DNA from: Saccharothrix australiensis | GTDB lineage: Bacteria > Actinomycetota > Actinomycetes > Mycobacteriales > Pseudonocardiaceae | NCBI RefSeq assembly: GCF_003634935.1 | Contig: NZ_RBXO01000001.1 | Location: 3,559,501 to 3,623,500 of the forward strand | DNA: 64,000 bases | Direction of reading: 5' to 3' | Part shown: piece by piece, positions 8,964-17,390 of the stretch | How positions within the stretch are numbered: position 1 is the stretch's first letter | Layout of the letters: each line of letters starts with the position of its first letter | The notes under the pieces: model-generated | Told to the model about the DNA's origin: nothing | The model's input: the letters and a program-made list of their open reading frames with translations, nothing else | Databases searched by the model: none | Translations under genes and position numbers: made by a program

Positions 8964-9893
8964 ATGGATGCGGACGCAAAATGGGGCACGGCGCGGTGGC
9001 GGGCGTGGTGGCGGCGGACGTGCCGGGCCTGGCGCGGTTTCCGGGACTGGCGGCGAAGCCGGCCGTTCACCGCCGGTGCGCTGCTGGTGCTGTCCGGCGT
9101 CGTGATCGCGCTCCCGCCGTACGCCGGGTTCCGCGTGGGCGACGTGCTGGTCTCCATCACGACGGTCGGTGGCGTGTCGGCGCTGCTGATCGGCGCGCTG
9201 CTCGGGATCTGCGGCCTGTCGCTGTGGCTGCGCCCGCGGTTCCGGTTCGCGGCGGGCGTGGCGGCGGCGCTCCTGTCGCTCGTCGCCCTCGTCGTGACCA
9301 ACCTGGGCGGTTTCGTCGTCGGCACGCTGGCGGGACTGGTCGGCGCGGCACTCGCCCTCGCCTGGACCGACCGACCGCGACCGCCCCGGCGATCGGTGCC
9401 GCGCACCGGTTCCTCACTCCTGGTCGTGATCGCGGCGGCGGCGGGCACGGGCGCGCCGAGCGCGCGGGAGGTGCCCGCCGGGCGCAGTTGGACGGTGTCG
9501 GCGAGCGCGGTGCGGTTGGAGGGCGTCGCCTACCACGGCATCGACCGGGTCGTCGTGGACGGGCGGCCCACCAGGGCGATGCGGTTCACGGCGCACCGCG
9601 TCGAGGTCACCGACGCGGTGCAGGTCGGCGACCTCGGCAACGGGCACGAACTCGTCATCACGACCGCGCGCGACGCCACCCCGGCGGTGGCCGGCTCCGT
9701 CGACCTGTTCGCCCTGCGGGTGACCGGGGTCTTCAGCGTGCTGGGCCTGATCGGCATCCCGTTCGACTTCACCCCAGACCACCCACCGCCCCTGGTGCCG
9801 TCCGCCGCGGTGCTGACCGACGTGACCGCGGTCAACGCCCTGGCGAGCGGCTCGGCGCTGGCGGTGCCCGACGCGGAACTGGTGATCCGATGA
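8964..9893 (+). CDS. DUF6114 family membrane protein with extra C-terminal domain
   Basis: This 309-residue protein has a basic, Trp-rich N-terminus followed by about four membrane segments between residues 30 and 140, matching DUF6114. After about residue 150 there is another hydrophobic stretch and a soluble domain of some 150 residues. That domain again has a 'SASAVRLEGVAYHG' start resembling the upstream DUF6230 protein, so it may be a fusion of the two partners. GAGGAGGG lies 3 nt before the ATG. Its stop overlaps the ATG of the next gene. The role is unknown; the pair probably forms a membrane complex. Confidence 0.7.
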   Translation: MDADAKWGTARWRAWWRRTCRAWRGFRDWRRSRPFTAGALLVLSGVVIALPPYAGFRVGDVLVSITTVGGVSALLIGALLGICGLSLWLRPRFRFAAGVAAALLSLVALVVTNLGGFVVGTLAGLVGAALALAWTDRPRPPRRSVPRTGSSLLVVIAAAAGTGAPSAREVPAGRSWTVSASAVRLEGVAYHGIDRVVVDGRPTRAMRFTAHRVEVTDAVQVGDLGNGHELVITTARDATPAVAGSVDLFALRVTGVFSVLGLIGIPFDFTPDHPPPLVPSAAVLTDVTAVNALASGSALAVPDAELVIR

Positions 9894-10111
9894 AGCACGA
9901 GGCCACGTCCCACCGCGTCCTGCTGTCCGGCGGTCCGGACTACCTGGACCCGGCCGAGCGGACCCGTTTCGTCGACGACCTCGACCAGCCGCTCAAGCTG
10001 CCGTGCTACGGCGGGCACGAGCACTTCGTGTTCGCCGGCAGCTATGAGGTCGTGGACGGGGCCCGGGTGGCGGTGATGCGTTGGTGCCATCGCACCGCCC
10101 TGGCGGAATGA
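9890..10111 (+). CDS. Small DUF5988-like protein
   Basis: This 73-residue protein shows the pattern LSGGPDYL... KLPCYGGHEHF... MRWCHRTALAE, which matches the small actinomycete DUF5988 family by recollection. The ATG overlaps the preceding stop (ATGA), so it is translationally coupled to the DUF6114 gene. The family function is unknown. Confidence 0.7.
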   Translation: MKHEATSHRVLLSGGPDYLDPAERTRFVDDLDQPLKLPCYGGHEHFVFAGSYEVVDGARVAVMRWCHRTALAE

Positions 10112-10692
10112 CGTGCCCCGAGGTCCTGCGGTCCTGAGGCACCGGGGCCCATGCTGCCCCGCACCGCGTCAGCGGTGGGCCGACTCCCGTGAGCGGTTTG
10201 AATCGGCCGCGCCGACCCCCGGCTGTTCGAGCTTCGACCGGCAGGAGCCGGGTCGGCAGACCAGGTCGCGGCTGCTGAAGGCCGAACAGATGGGGGATCG
10301 CGGCCGGGGATTCGTACCCGGGCGACGGGGTGGTCGTTCTGCGTAGCGTTCCCGACGACCGTCCAAGACCTGATGCGCTTCCGGGCGCGTTGAGTCCGTG
10401 CTCACCCTGCTGTGGTCCCGTTGCTCCGAAAACCTCGTAGCGCCAAGACCCGGACCGGGGATCACGCGGTGTTGGTCGGAGGGCCCCGTCAGCGCCTGCC
10501 GTACCTGACCCAGTCGGGTCCACCGGGTTCGGTGTTGCGCCCCTTCTCGATGAACACGATGTCCCGCCGGGTCGGCCTCCGGTGCGCGCCGCCGCGGTCG
10601 GCCCGGCGTCGCGACCCAGCCCATCGGCGGGCGGTGTCGTGGGTGGAGCGGTGCGAGAGGTCTGGGAGGATCACCCCGCCGAGGTCTGGGGG
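10112..10692. other. 580-bp region without a recognisable gene
   Basis: No open frame here resembles a known protein, and base composition is slightly lower in GC than its surroundings. Tandem-like GAGGTCTGGG copies lie just before the next gene. Two T-loop-like strings were seen but do not belong to a foldable tRNA. Confidence 0.4.
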
Positions 10693-12228
10693 ATGACGAT
10701 GAGGACGAACCTGCCCGCGCTCGCCGGTGTGGAGTTGGGCGCGGGGTTCCGCGCGGTGGTGGACGCGGTCGCCGCGCTCGTGTCGCCGCCCGACGGGCGG
10801 GTCGCGGTGCTGCTCGACGACCTGCCGGACTCCTCCGCGCGCCTGGACCTGGTGCGGCTGGCCGTGATCGTGGCGCTGGAGCGGGGCGCCGGGAGCGTCC
10901 GGGTCCTGCCGGTCACCGCCTGCTACTGGGCTCGGGTCGGCACGGAGTGGTTGATCTCCAGGGTGGAGCCCGCTCGCGGGTTCACCTTCGTCGGCGGTGC
11001 GGAGCAGCCGCGCGAGCGCACGGTGACGCTGGCCGAGGGCGACGACGGCTCCGTGCGCGTGGCGGTGGGCGGCGCGGGGATCGACGTCGCGGTGCCGTCC
11101 GAACAGGAATGCCTGCGGCTGCTGGGGTCCGGGGTGCTGGGCAGGGCGCTCCGGTTCCCGGTCTTCCCGAGTTCGGGCCCCTCGCTGGTGGCGCGCGGCG
11201 ACGGGCCGGACGAGCTGGTGCTGTGGCGGTGCGGCCTGCCGGCGGCCGCCTTCCGGCTGCCGGGCCCGGTGCTCGCCGCGATCCACGTGTCCGACACGTC
11301 CGTCGAGTCGCTGATCGCGCTGATCGGGGTGGGCGGGGAGCTGGTGGTGCACGTCGAGGGTTTCCAGGACCTGCACGTGCGGCGGCTGCGCGTGCCGGTC
11401 GACTTCAGCGTCGCCGACGAGGCCGGCCGCGACCTGTCGCCGCTGTACCTCGCGATGGACGAGCCGTGGCGGTTCGGCGTCTACTTCCGCCGCGCGGGCA
11501 CGTGGTGGGAGCTGCACCGGCTCGGCGACCGGACCTCGCTCGAACGGTCGCCCGCCGTGGTGCACCAGCCCGGTACCTCGCCCTTCCACACCACCACGGA
11601 CGGCGCCGGCCTGACGTTGGCCGGGCCGGGCTGTTCGCGCGCCGCGCGGGACGGGACCACGTGGCGGGTGTGGGGGCCGCGCCTGGCCGAAGCGTCCATC
11701 CCGGTCCCGCCGGGCGAGGACGTGCTCGGCCTGGCGAAGCTCGGCGACCGGCCGGCGCTGGTGACCCGCGAGGGCGACGTCGTCCGGGCGCGGACGTCGG
11801 ACGGCGTGCGCACGGTCGTCGAGTCCGCCGGGCCGGTGGCGCGCCACCAGGAGCTGCCGTGGGTGGCGGTGCAGCGCTCGCCGCGGCTGGTCGAGGTGCT
11901 GGACGTCGCGACCGGCGCGGTCCTGCACCGCGTCGGGACCGCGGGCGACGAGCCCCGCTCCCTCCGGCCGGTGGTCGAACTGCTGCGCGCGGGCGGGCGG
12001 GACGGGCTGGGCGCGGTGGCGCTGGCCGGGCTGGCGCGCGAGCACCTGGGTGACGCGTTCGACACGGTCACGTTCCTGGCGTCGTTCCGGATGGCTTTCG
12101 GCGTCCCGTTCGAGACCATGCGGGCAGCCACCGCCTGGCGCGGCCACCACCCCGGACCGCACGCCCTGTCCGACGCGGAGTTCGAGCGGCTGCTCGCGCC
12201 CTGGCTGGACCGGCCCCGGGGAGCGTGA
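10693..12228 (+). CDS. Unknown protein, possibly beta-propeller-like
   Basis: I do not recognise this protein of about 511 residues. It has no signal peptide or membrane segment. The middle part is rich in short beta-strand-like stretches with Trp (for example TWWELHRLGDR and TTWRVWGPRL), suggesting a propeller or repeated beta fold. The C-terminal 100 residues look helical. The N-terminal 100 residues resemble a small alpha/beta domain with VAVLLDDLP. The ATG at 10693 (or 10699) is chosen because protein-like sequence starts there; an upstream in-frame extension to 10582 exists but looks non-coding. It stands alone on the plus strand. Confidence 0.55.
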   Translation: MTMRTNLPALAGVELGAGFRAVVDAVAALVSPPDGRVAVLLDDLPDSSARLDLVRLAVIVALERGAGSVRVLPVTACYWARVGTEWLISRVEPARGFTFVGGAEQPRERTVTLAEGDDGSVRVAVGGAGIDVAVPSEQECLRLLGSGVLGRALRFPVFPSSGPSLVARGDGPDELVLWRCGLPAAAFRLPGPVLAAIHVSDTSVESLIALIGVGGELVVHVEGFQDLHVRRLRVPVDFSVADEAGRDLSPLYLAMDEPWRFGVYFRRAGTWWELHRLGDRTSLERSPAVVHQPGTSPFHTTTDGAGLTLAGPGCSRAARDGTTWRVWGPRLAEASIPVPPGEDVLGLAKLGDRPALVTREGDVVRARTSDGVRTVVESAGPVARHQELPWVAVQRSPRLVEVLDVATGAVLHRVGTAGDEPRSLRPVVELLRAGGRDGLGAVALAGLAREHLGDAFDTVTFLASFRMAFGVPFETMRAATAWRGHHPGPHALSDAEFERLLAPWLDRPRGA

Positions 12229-12397
12229 GCGGGCCGGCCACCCCTCCGCGACGGGCACACCTGACGAAAGTAAGGGGTGCACCGCTGTCGGAGGAGGGGG
12301 TGGACCGGTGCCGATCGTGCGCGGTGCCGACCCCCTTCCCGCTCCTACCTTCGCCATCGAGCGGAGGCGGCCCGAGGACGCGGGTCGCGGGAGAGGG

Positions 12398-13120
12398 ATG
12401 GCCATGATGGTGCGGGTGGACGGGACGGCTGCGTCCGGCAGCGGTCTGTACGACGGGGTCGTGGAGTTCGCGGGTGCGACACCGCGGTGGTTCCAGGGGT
12501 TGTTCGCCCTGTACACCGAGTTGGGACTGCTGGTCTTCGGCGCGCTGTTCGTCGTCGTCTGGTGGCGGGCGCGCGGGCGGAACGATCCGCGCGCCACCGC
12601 GCGGGCGTTGCTCGCCCCGGCGGCGACCGTGCTCGCGTACGTCGTGAGCGAACTGCTGAAGACCGTGGTGGACGAGGACCGGCCGTGTCGGGGGCTGCCG
12701 GCGGAGGCCACCGTGGTCGCGTGCCCAGGGACCGGTGACTGGTCGTTCCCGAGCAACCACGCCACGATCGCGGGGGCGGCGGCCGTCGGCCTCGTGCTCG
12801 CGCGGCGGGCGCTGCTGCCGTGGGTGGCGGCACTGGCCGTGCTGATGGCGTTCTCCAGGGTCTTCGTCGGCGTGCACTACCCGCACGACGTGCTCGTCGG
12901 CCTGCTGCTCGGCGCGGTCGCGGCGTGGGTGACCGTCCGGCTGTGCGCGACCCCGGTCACCGCGCTGGTGGTGCGGCTCGGCGGCCACCCCCTGGCGGGC
13001 AGGGTGCTGTACGCCGCGCCGCCCGCGCGGGCGGCGGGCCGACGCGCCCCGATCGACCAGGCCACCGTGCGGCTGGACCGCACCGGTTCCACCGCGCGGC
13101 GGCGACCCGACGGGCGCTGA
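12398..13120 (+). CDS. PAP2 family phosphatase, membrane
   Basis: The 240-residue membrane protein carries all three PAP2 motifs: KTVVDEDRP (KxxxxxxRP), PSNHA (PSGH type) and SRVFVGVHYPHD (SRxxxxxHxxxD). The conserved catalytic histidines and arginines are therefore present. About five membrane segments are visible. It probably dephosphorylates a lipid phosphate such as undecaprenyl diphosphate or phosphatidic acid at the membrane. The start could be 12398, 12404 or 12407 (MAMM); GGAGAGG precedes them. The C-terminal tail is Arg-rich and cytoplasmic. Confidence 0.85.
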   Translation: MAMMVRVDGTAASGSGLYDGVVEFAGATPRWFQGLFALYTELGLLVFGALFVVVWWRARGRNDPRATARALLAPAATVLAYVVSELLKTVVDEDRPCRGLPAEATVVACPGTGDWSFPSNHATIAGAAAVGLVLARRALLPWVAALAVLMAFSRVFVGVHYPHDVLVGLLLGAVAAWVTVRLCATPVTALVVRLGGHPLAGRVLYAAPPARAAGRRAPIDQATVRLDRTGSTARRRPDGR

Positions 13121-13137
13121 CGTGACGGGCGCTGACG

Positions 13138-13186
13138 CGACGAGTCCTGACGCGACGGCCGGACCGTGTCGCGTCAGGACTCGTCG
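13138..13186. terminator. 19-bp perfect hairpin, bidirectional terminator
   Basis: The arms 13138-13156 and 13168-13186 are perfectly complementary (19 bp) with an 11-nt loop. The hairpin lies between the convergent PAP2 and response-regulator genes, and the right arm includes the last codons and stop of the regulator. Confidence 0.8.
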
Positions 13187-13830
13187 ACGAGATCGGCTTC
13201 GTAGGCGATGATCGCGGCCTGGACGCGGTTGCGGACGTCGAGGCGGTTGAGGATGGCGCTCACGTAGCTCTTGACCGTGCCCTCGACCAGGTGGAGCCGG
13301 TCGCCGATCTCCTGGTTGGAGCAGCCCGCGCCGACGAGCGCGAGGACCTGGCGCTCGCGCGGGCTCAGCTCCGCCACCCGGCCCTTCGCGCGCTCGGCCC
13401 GGCTCATGCGGTCACCGCCGAAGGCGCTGATGACCCGAGCGGCTACCTTGGGGGACAGGTAGGCGGCGCCCTCCGACACCGCGCGGACACCCGCGATCAG
13501 CTCGTGGGGGTCGCCGGACTTGAGCAGGAAGCCGCAAGCGCCCGCGCGCAGCGCGCGGGCGATGTAGGCGTCCTCGGAGAAGGTGGTGAGCATGATCACG
13601 GCCGTGCCCTCGGCCGAGCGGCGGATCGCTTCGGCCGCGGTGAGGCCGTCCAGGCCGGGCATCCGGATGTCGATGACGGCGACGTCCGGGCGGTGGCGCG
13701 CCACGAGGTCGATCGCGGCGCGCCCGGTGTCGGCCTCGGCCACCACGTCGATGTCCGGGTCGGACTGGAGGATGCCCTTCACCCCCACCCGCACCACCGC
13801 CTCGTCGTCGGCCAGCACCACTCGAATCAT
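13174..13830 (-). CDS. NarL/LuxR-type response regulator
   Basis: This 218-residue two-domain regulator has receiver-domain acidic residues near D8/D9, the phosphoacceptor Asp54 in VIDIRMPG and the LLKSGD lysine. The C-terminal LuxR-type helix-turn-helix begins ELSPRERQVLALVGAG and includes EGTVKSYVSAIL. It is divergent from, and 51 bp away from, the histidine kinase gene, so the two form a two-component system that controls unknown targets. Confidence 0.93.
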   Translation of the reverse strand: MIRVVLADDEAVVRVGVKGILQSDPDIDVVAEADTGRAAIDLVARHRPDVAVIDIRMPGLDGLTAAEAIRRSAEGTAVIMLTTFSEDAYIARALRAGACGFLLKSGDPHELIAGVRAVSEGAAYLSPKVAARVISAFGGDRMSRAERAKGRVAELSPRERQVLALVGAGCSNQEIGDRLHLVEGTVKSYVSAILNRLDVRNRVQAAIIAYEADLVDES

Positions 13831-13881
13831 GCGCGCTCCTCAGCGATCCGGCCCCGATGCTAGCCGCAGCGGCGGGCACCG

Positions 13882-15498
13882 GTGAGCGCGCGTGCGTGGC
13901 CGGTCCGGGCCCCGGCGGCCCCGGGCCGGGCGGACCTGGCGCTGTGGGGCGGTTTCGCGCTGCTGACCGTGGTGGAGAGGGCGACGCAGGGTGGTCGCGG
14001 CGCGTCCTGGTGGCTGGTGCTGTGCGGTGCGCTGCTGCTGGCCGCGGCCGGGTCGTCGGCGCGGCGGCGTCCGCTGGTGTCGTGGCTGGTGGTGGCGGTG
14101 TTGGCGTTCGGGCAGCTGGACGGCTCGACGATCGGCCCGTCGTTCCTGCTGACGTACCCGCTGGCGCTGGTCGCGGTCAGCTACCGGGCCGGGCGCTCGG
14201 TCGAGGGCGTGCGGCGGCCGGTGGCCGTGTTCGCGGTGGTGGTGGCCCTCGGGCTGTTCGCCGTGGTCGCGGTCGGCTTCCTGGACGGGAGTTCCCTGCC
14301 CGCCGTGGGGCACCGCCTGGTGCGCGGGCTGTACCTGGTGGTGGCGCTGGTCCTGCTCGCCGGGCTGCCGTGGTTGGTCGGCCGGTACCGGAGGCTGGAC
14401 GCCGGCCTCGCGGCGGCGGGCTGGGAACGCGCGCGACAGCTCGCCCGCGAGCAGGTCATGCTGGCCGAGCGGGAACGGCTGCGCGAGCGCGCCCGGATCG
14501 CGCAGGACGTGCACGACTCCCTGGGGCACGCGCTGAGCCTGATCGGGCTGCGCGCCGGGGTGCTGGAGGTGGACCGGACGGCCGACGACCGGCTGCGCGG
14601 GTTCGCGGCCGAGATGCGGACCGCCGTCGGCGCGGCCGCGGAGGAGCTGCGGACCGTCATCGGCGTGCTGCGGGAGGATGCCGCGCCCGCGCCGGTCGCG
14701 CCGGTCCACGAGGGCGTGGCGGAGCTGGTCGACCGCACCGCGTTGTCCGGTGTGGACGTCCGCCTGGAGCGCGTCGGGGAACCGGTCGCGCTGCGGGTGC
14801 TGGCGGACCGGGCGGTGTACCGGGTGGTGCAGGAGTCGCTGACGAACGCCACCAAGCACGCGCCGGGCGCGCCGGTCACCGTGCGGTTGGCGCACGGCGC
14901 GGACGAGACGGTGGTCGAGGTCGTCAACGCCCGTCCGCCCGCCGGGGCGCGCCCGGCGGCCGGGCAGGGCGGGCGTGGCCTGATCGGCATCGAGGAACGG
15001 GTCCGCGTCGCGGGCGGCGTGCTGACCGCCGGTCCGCACGACGGGGGCTTCCGGGTCACCGCCACCCTGCCGCACGGTGCCGTGGACGTCGTGTCCGGCC
15101 CGGTGCGGCCGGGGGCCGCGCCACCGGTGTTCGAGGAGGAGCGGCGGCGGAACCAGTGGCGGCTGGTGCGCGGCGTCGCGGTGCCGGTGGGGTTGAGCCT
15201 GGTGGTGGTCGTGCTCGTGCTCGGCCTGTACGCGACGTGGGTGTACAACTCCGTGCTGGGCGAGGGGGAGTACGCGGCCCTCCGGGTCGGGGCGGACCGC
15301 GCCGCGATCGAGCCGGCGCTGCCCGCGTTCGAGCTGACCTCGCCGGACATCGCGGCGGAACCGGCCCGGCCGCCGGGCTCGACCTGCTCGTACCACCTGA
15401 CGAGCGCGGTGGTCGTCCCCGCGCCGCGGTCGGTGTACCGCCTGTGCTTCGCGTCGGGCGTCCTGGTGGAGAAGACGGTGATCCCGGTCTCGCGGTGA
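13882..15498 (+). CDS. Histidine kinase (HisKA_3) with C-terminal membrane/outer domain
   Basis: The N-terminal 165 residues of this 538-residue kinase contain about five or six membrane segments. The dimerisation box AQDVHDSLGH has its phosphoacceptor at His211. The ATPase domain has the N-box NATKHAPG and the GRGLIGIEERV glycine box and ends near residue 400. Unusually, the chain continues with a strong membrane segment at about 430-455 and an 80-residue tail that should lie outside the cell and holds two cysteines. Kinases of this NarX/DesK-like class normally stop after the ATPase. It starts at a GTG facing the response regulator gene and is its likely partner. Confidence 0.9.
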   Translation: MSARAWPVRAPAAPGRADLALWGGFALLTVVERATQGGRGASWWLVLCGALLLAAAGSSARRRPLVSWLVVAVLAFGQLDGSTIGPSFLLTYPLALVAVSYRAGRSVEGVRRPVAVFAVVVALGLFAVVAVGFLDGSSLPAVGHRLVRGLYLVVALVLLAGLPWLVGRYRRLDAGLAAAGWERARQLAREQVMLAERERLRERARIAQDVHDSLGHALSLIGLRAGVLEVDRTADDRLRGFAAEMRTAVGAAAEELRTVIGVLREDAAPAPVAPVHEGVAELVDRTALSGVDVRLERVGEPVALRVLADRAVYRVVQESLTNATKHAPGAPVTVRLAHGADETVVEVVNARPPAGARPAAGQGGRGLIGIEERVRVAGGVLTAGPHDGGFRVTATLPHGAVDVVSGPVRPGAAPPVFEEERRRNQWRLVRGVAVPVGLSLVVVVLVLGLYATWVYNSVLGEGEYAALRVGADRAAIEPALPAFELTSPDIAAEPARPPGSTCSYHLTSAVVVPAPRSVYRLCFASGVLVEKTVIPVSR

Positions 15499-15647
15499 GG
15501 GCGGTGACGCGGGTCTCGCGGTGAGGGGTGCGCCGGTCGGAACCACCGCGCGGGTCCGTTGAGCCGAACCGCACCGCGCCGGGGTGTGGCGGCCGCGCGG
15601 ACCGGGCACTCGGACGTCGGCGATCCGACTCCCCGAGGAGAAACCCG

Positions 15648-16052
15648 ATGTCACCAAGTCGATTAGCGCGCGCCGCCCTCGCGGTGCCCGCCGTGGTCGC
15701 GGCGCTGCTCGTCGCCCCGGCCGGCGCGGGGGCGAGCACGCCCGGCCGGGACGCCGCGGCCGTGGAGGTCCGGTACAACCCCGGCGACCAGGACCCCGCG
15801 CACGGTCCGAACTCCTTCGTGATCACGGTGGGGAAGTGCCCGCCGACCTATTTCGTCGAGTACCGGTGGGCGTCGAAGTCGGGACGGGTCAACGGCAGGT
15901 GCGAGGAGACCACCGCCGACTCCATCGCGCCGCTGGGTGACACCGAGTACTCGCTCGAGTGGCGGCTGTGCAGCTTCCGGCTGTGGAGGTACCCACCGCT
16001 GCCCTACGTCCGGTGCGGCGACTACCGGACGGACGTCGTGCGCACCGGCTGA
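15648..16052 (+). CDS. Small secreted protein, TTA codon at residue 6
   Basis: A 134-residue protein whose first 30 residues form a Sec signal peptide (Arg start, Ala/Val-rich core, AGAGAS cleavage region). The mature part has four cysteines and many aromatic residues. I do not recognise the family. GAGGAG precedes the ATG. A TTA leucine codon, rare at this GC content, occurs at 15663-15665, so translation may depend on the bldA tRNA. Confidence 0.75.
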   Translation: MSPSRLARAALAVPAVVAALLVAPAGAGASTPGRDAAAVEVRYNPGDQDPAHGPNSFVITVGKCPPTYFVEYRWASKSGRVNGRCEETTADSIAPLGDTEYSLEWRLCSFRLWRYPPLPYVRCGDYRTDVVRTG

Positions 16053-16061
16053 TCCACATCA

Positions 16062-16099
16062 CGGTGGTGGGGCGGGCCGTCCGGCCCGCTCCACCACCG
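16062..16099. terminator. 17-bp hairpin between convergent genes
   Basis: Arms 16062-16078 and 16083-16099 pair over 17 bp with one G-U and a 4-nt loop, between the small secreted protein gene and the leftward luciferase-like gene. A terminator for both is likely. Confidence 0.75.
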
Positions 16100-16135
16100 C
16101 GCGCCGATGGCCCGGCGCCGGGGCGGCGGTGCGGG

Positions 16136-17158
16136 TCAGCGCCAGCCGAGGGCGGGCGCGACGTGGGTCAGGATGCTGTCGAGCACGTGGGTGTTGTAGT
16201 CGACGCCGAGCTGGTTGGGCACGGTGAGCAGCAGCGTGTCGGCCTCGGCGATCGCCTCGTCCCCGGCCAGCTGCTCGACCAGCACGTCGGGCTCGGCGGC
16301 GTAGCTGCGGCCGAAGATCGCCTTGGTGTCGGCGTCGATGTAGCCGATCTTGTCCGTGCTGTCGCCGTCGCGGCCGAAGTAGGCCCGGTCGAGGTCCGTG
16401 GTGAGCGCGAAGATGCTGCGCGAGACCGAGACGCGCGGCTCGCGCCGCCAACCCGCCTCCGACCACGCCTTGCGGTAGGCCCGGATCTGCTCGGCCTGCT
16501 GCACGTGGAACGGCGCGCCGCCCTCGTCGTTCTTCAGCGTCGAACTCATCAGGTGCAGGCCCTTCTCCGCCGCCCAGACGGCGGTGGCGTTGGAGCCCGC
16601 GCCCCACCAGATCCGGTCGCGCAGGCCCGGCGAGTGCGGCTCGACGCGTAGCAGGCCCGGCGGGTTGGGGAACATCGGGCGCGGGTTGGGCTGGGCGAAG
16701 CCCTCGCCCTCCAGCACCGTCAGCAGCACCTCTGTGTGCTTGCGGGCCATGTCGGCGTCGGTGTCGCCCTCGTCCGGCCGGTAGCCGAAGTAGCGCCACC
16801 CGTCGATGACCTGCTCGGGCGATCCCCGCGAGACGCCGAGCTGGAGCCTGCCGCCCGAGATGAGGTCGGCCGCGCCGGCGTCCTCGGCCATGTACATCGG
16901 GTTCTCGTACCGCATGTCGATCACGCCGGTGCCGATCTCGATGCGGTCGGTCCGGGCGCCGATCGCGGCCAGCAGCGGGAACGGCGAGGCCAGCTGCCGG
17001 GCGAAGTGGTGCACCCGGAAGTACGCGCCGTCCACGCCCAGCTCCTCGGCCGCCACGGCGAGGTCGATGGACTGGAGCAACGTGTCCGACGCCGTCCGCG
17101 CGCCGGAGTGCGGGCTGTCCGACCAGTGCCCGAAGGACAGGAATCCGATTTTCTTCAC
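16136..17158 (-). CDS. Luciferase-like (LLM class) flavin-dependent oxidoreductase
   Basis: The 340-residue protein shows LLM-family segments: IGFLSFGHW at the N-terminus, DGAYFRVHHFARQ, IEIGTGVIDMRYENP and LQLGVSRGSPEQVI. It likely uses F420 or FMN; the substrate is unknown. I chose the GTG at 17158 because family members begin at this KKIGFLSFGHW segment. A TTG at 17197 would add 13 residues without similarity. It is a single gene divergent from the STAND ATPase. Confidence 0.85.
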   Translation of the reverse strand: MKKIGFLSFGHWSDSPHSGARTASDTLLQSIDLAVAAEELGVDGAYFRVHHFARQLASPFPLLAAIGARTDRIEIGTGVIDMRYENPMYMAEDAGAADLISGGRLQLGVSRGSPEQVIDGWRYFGYRPDEGDTDADMARKHTEVLLTVLEGEGFAQPNPRPMFPNPPGLLRVEPHSPGLRDRIWWGAGSNATAVWAAEKGLHLMSSTLKNDEGGAPFHVQQAEQIRAYRKAWSEAGWRREPRVSVSRSIFALTTDLDRAYFGRDGDSTDKIGYIDADTKAIFGRSYAAEPDVLVEQLAGDEAIAEADTLLLTVPNQLGVDYNTHVLDSILTHVAPALGWR

Positions 17159-17390
17159 GCCCGTGCCAACGCGCGGTCCTGCTGGTTGATTCCTCAACTA
17201 CTTTGTCGGCTGGATCTCGGCCGGGCATGTCGTGGGCCGTGGCGGGCGGCCGCGCGGCGACGAGGAGTGACCCCCCGGGCGCGGGAGCCCACGCCCGTAC
17301 GGGTGGTTACCCGCCGGACACGGGCCGCGAACGGGGCTCGTCTCGTAGCGTCGGGGCCACCGAACGCACGGAGGCGGACGGGAACAGGCG

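Noticed and set aside
10160..10340. T-loop-like strings (GTTTGAATC and GTACGAATC) suggesting tRNA genes
   Set aside because: No matching acceptor and D arms could be paired around either string, and the T stem is imperfect.
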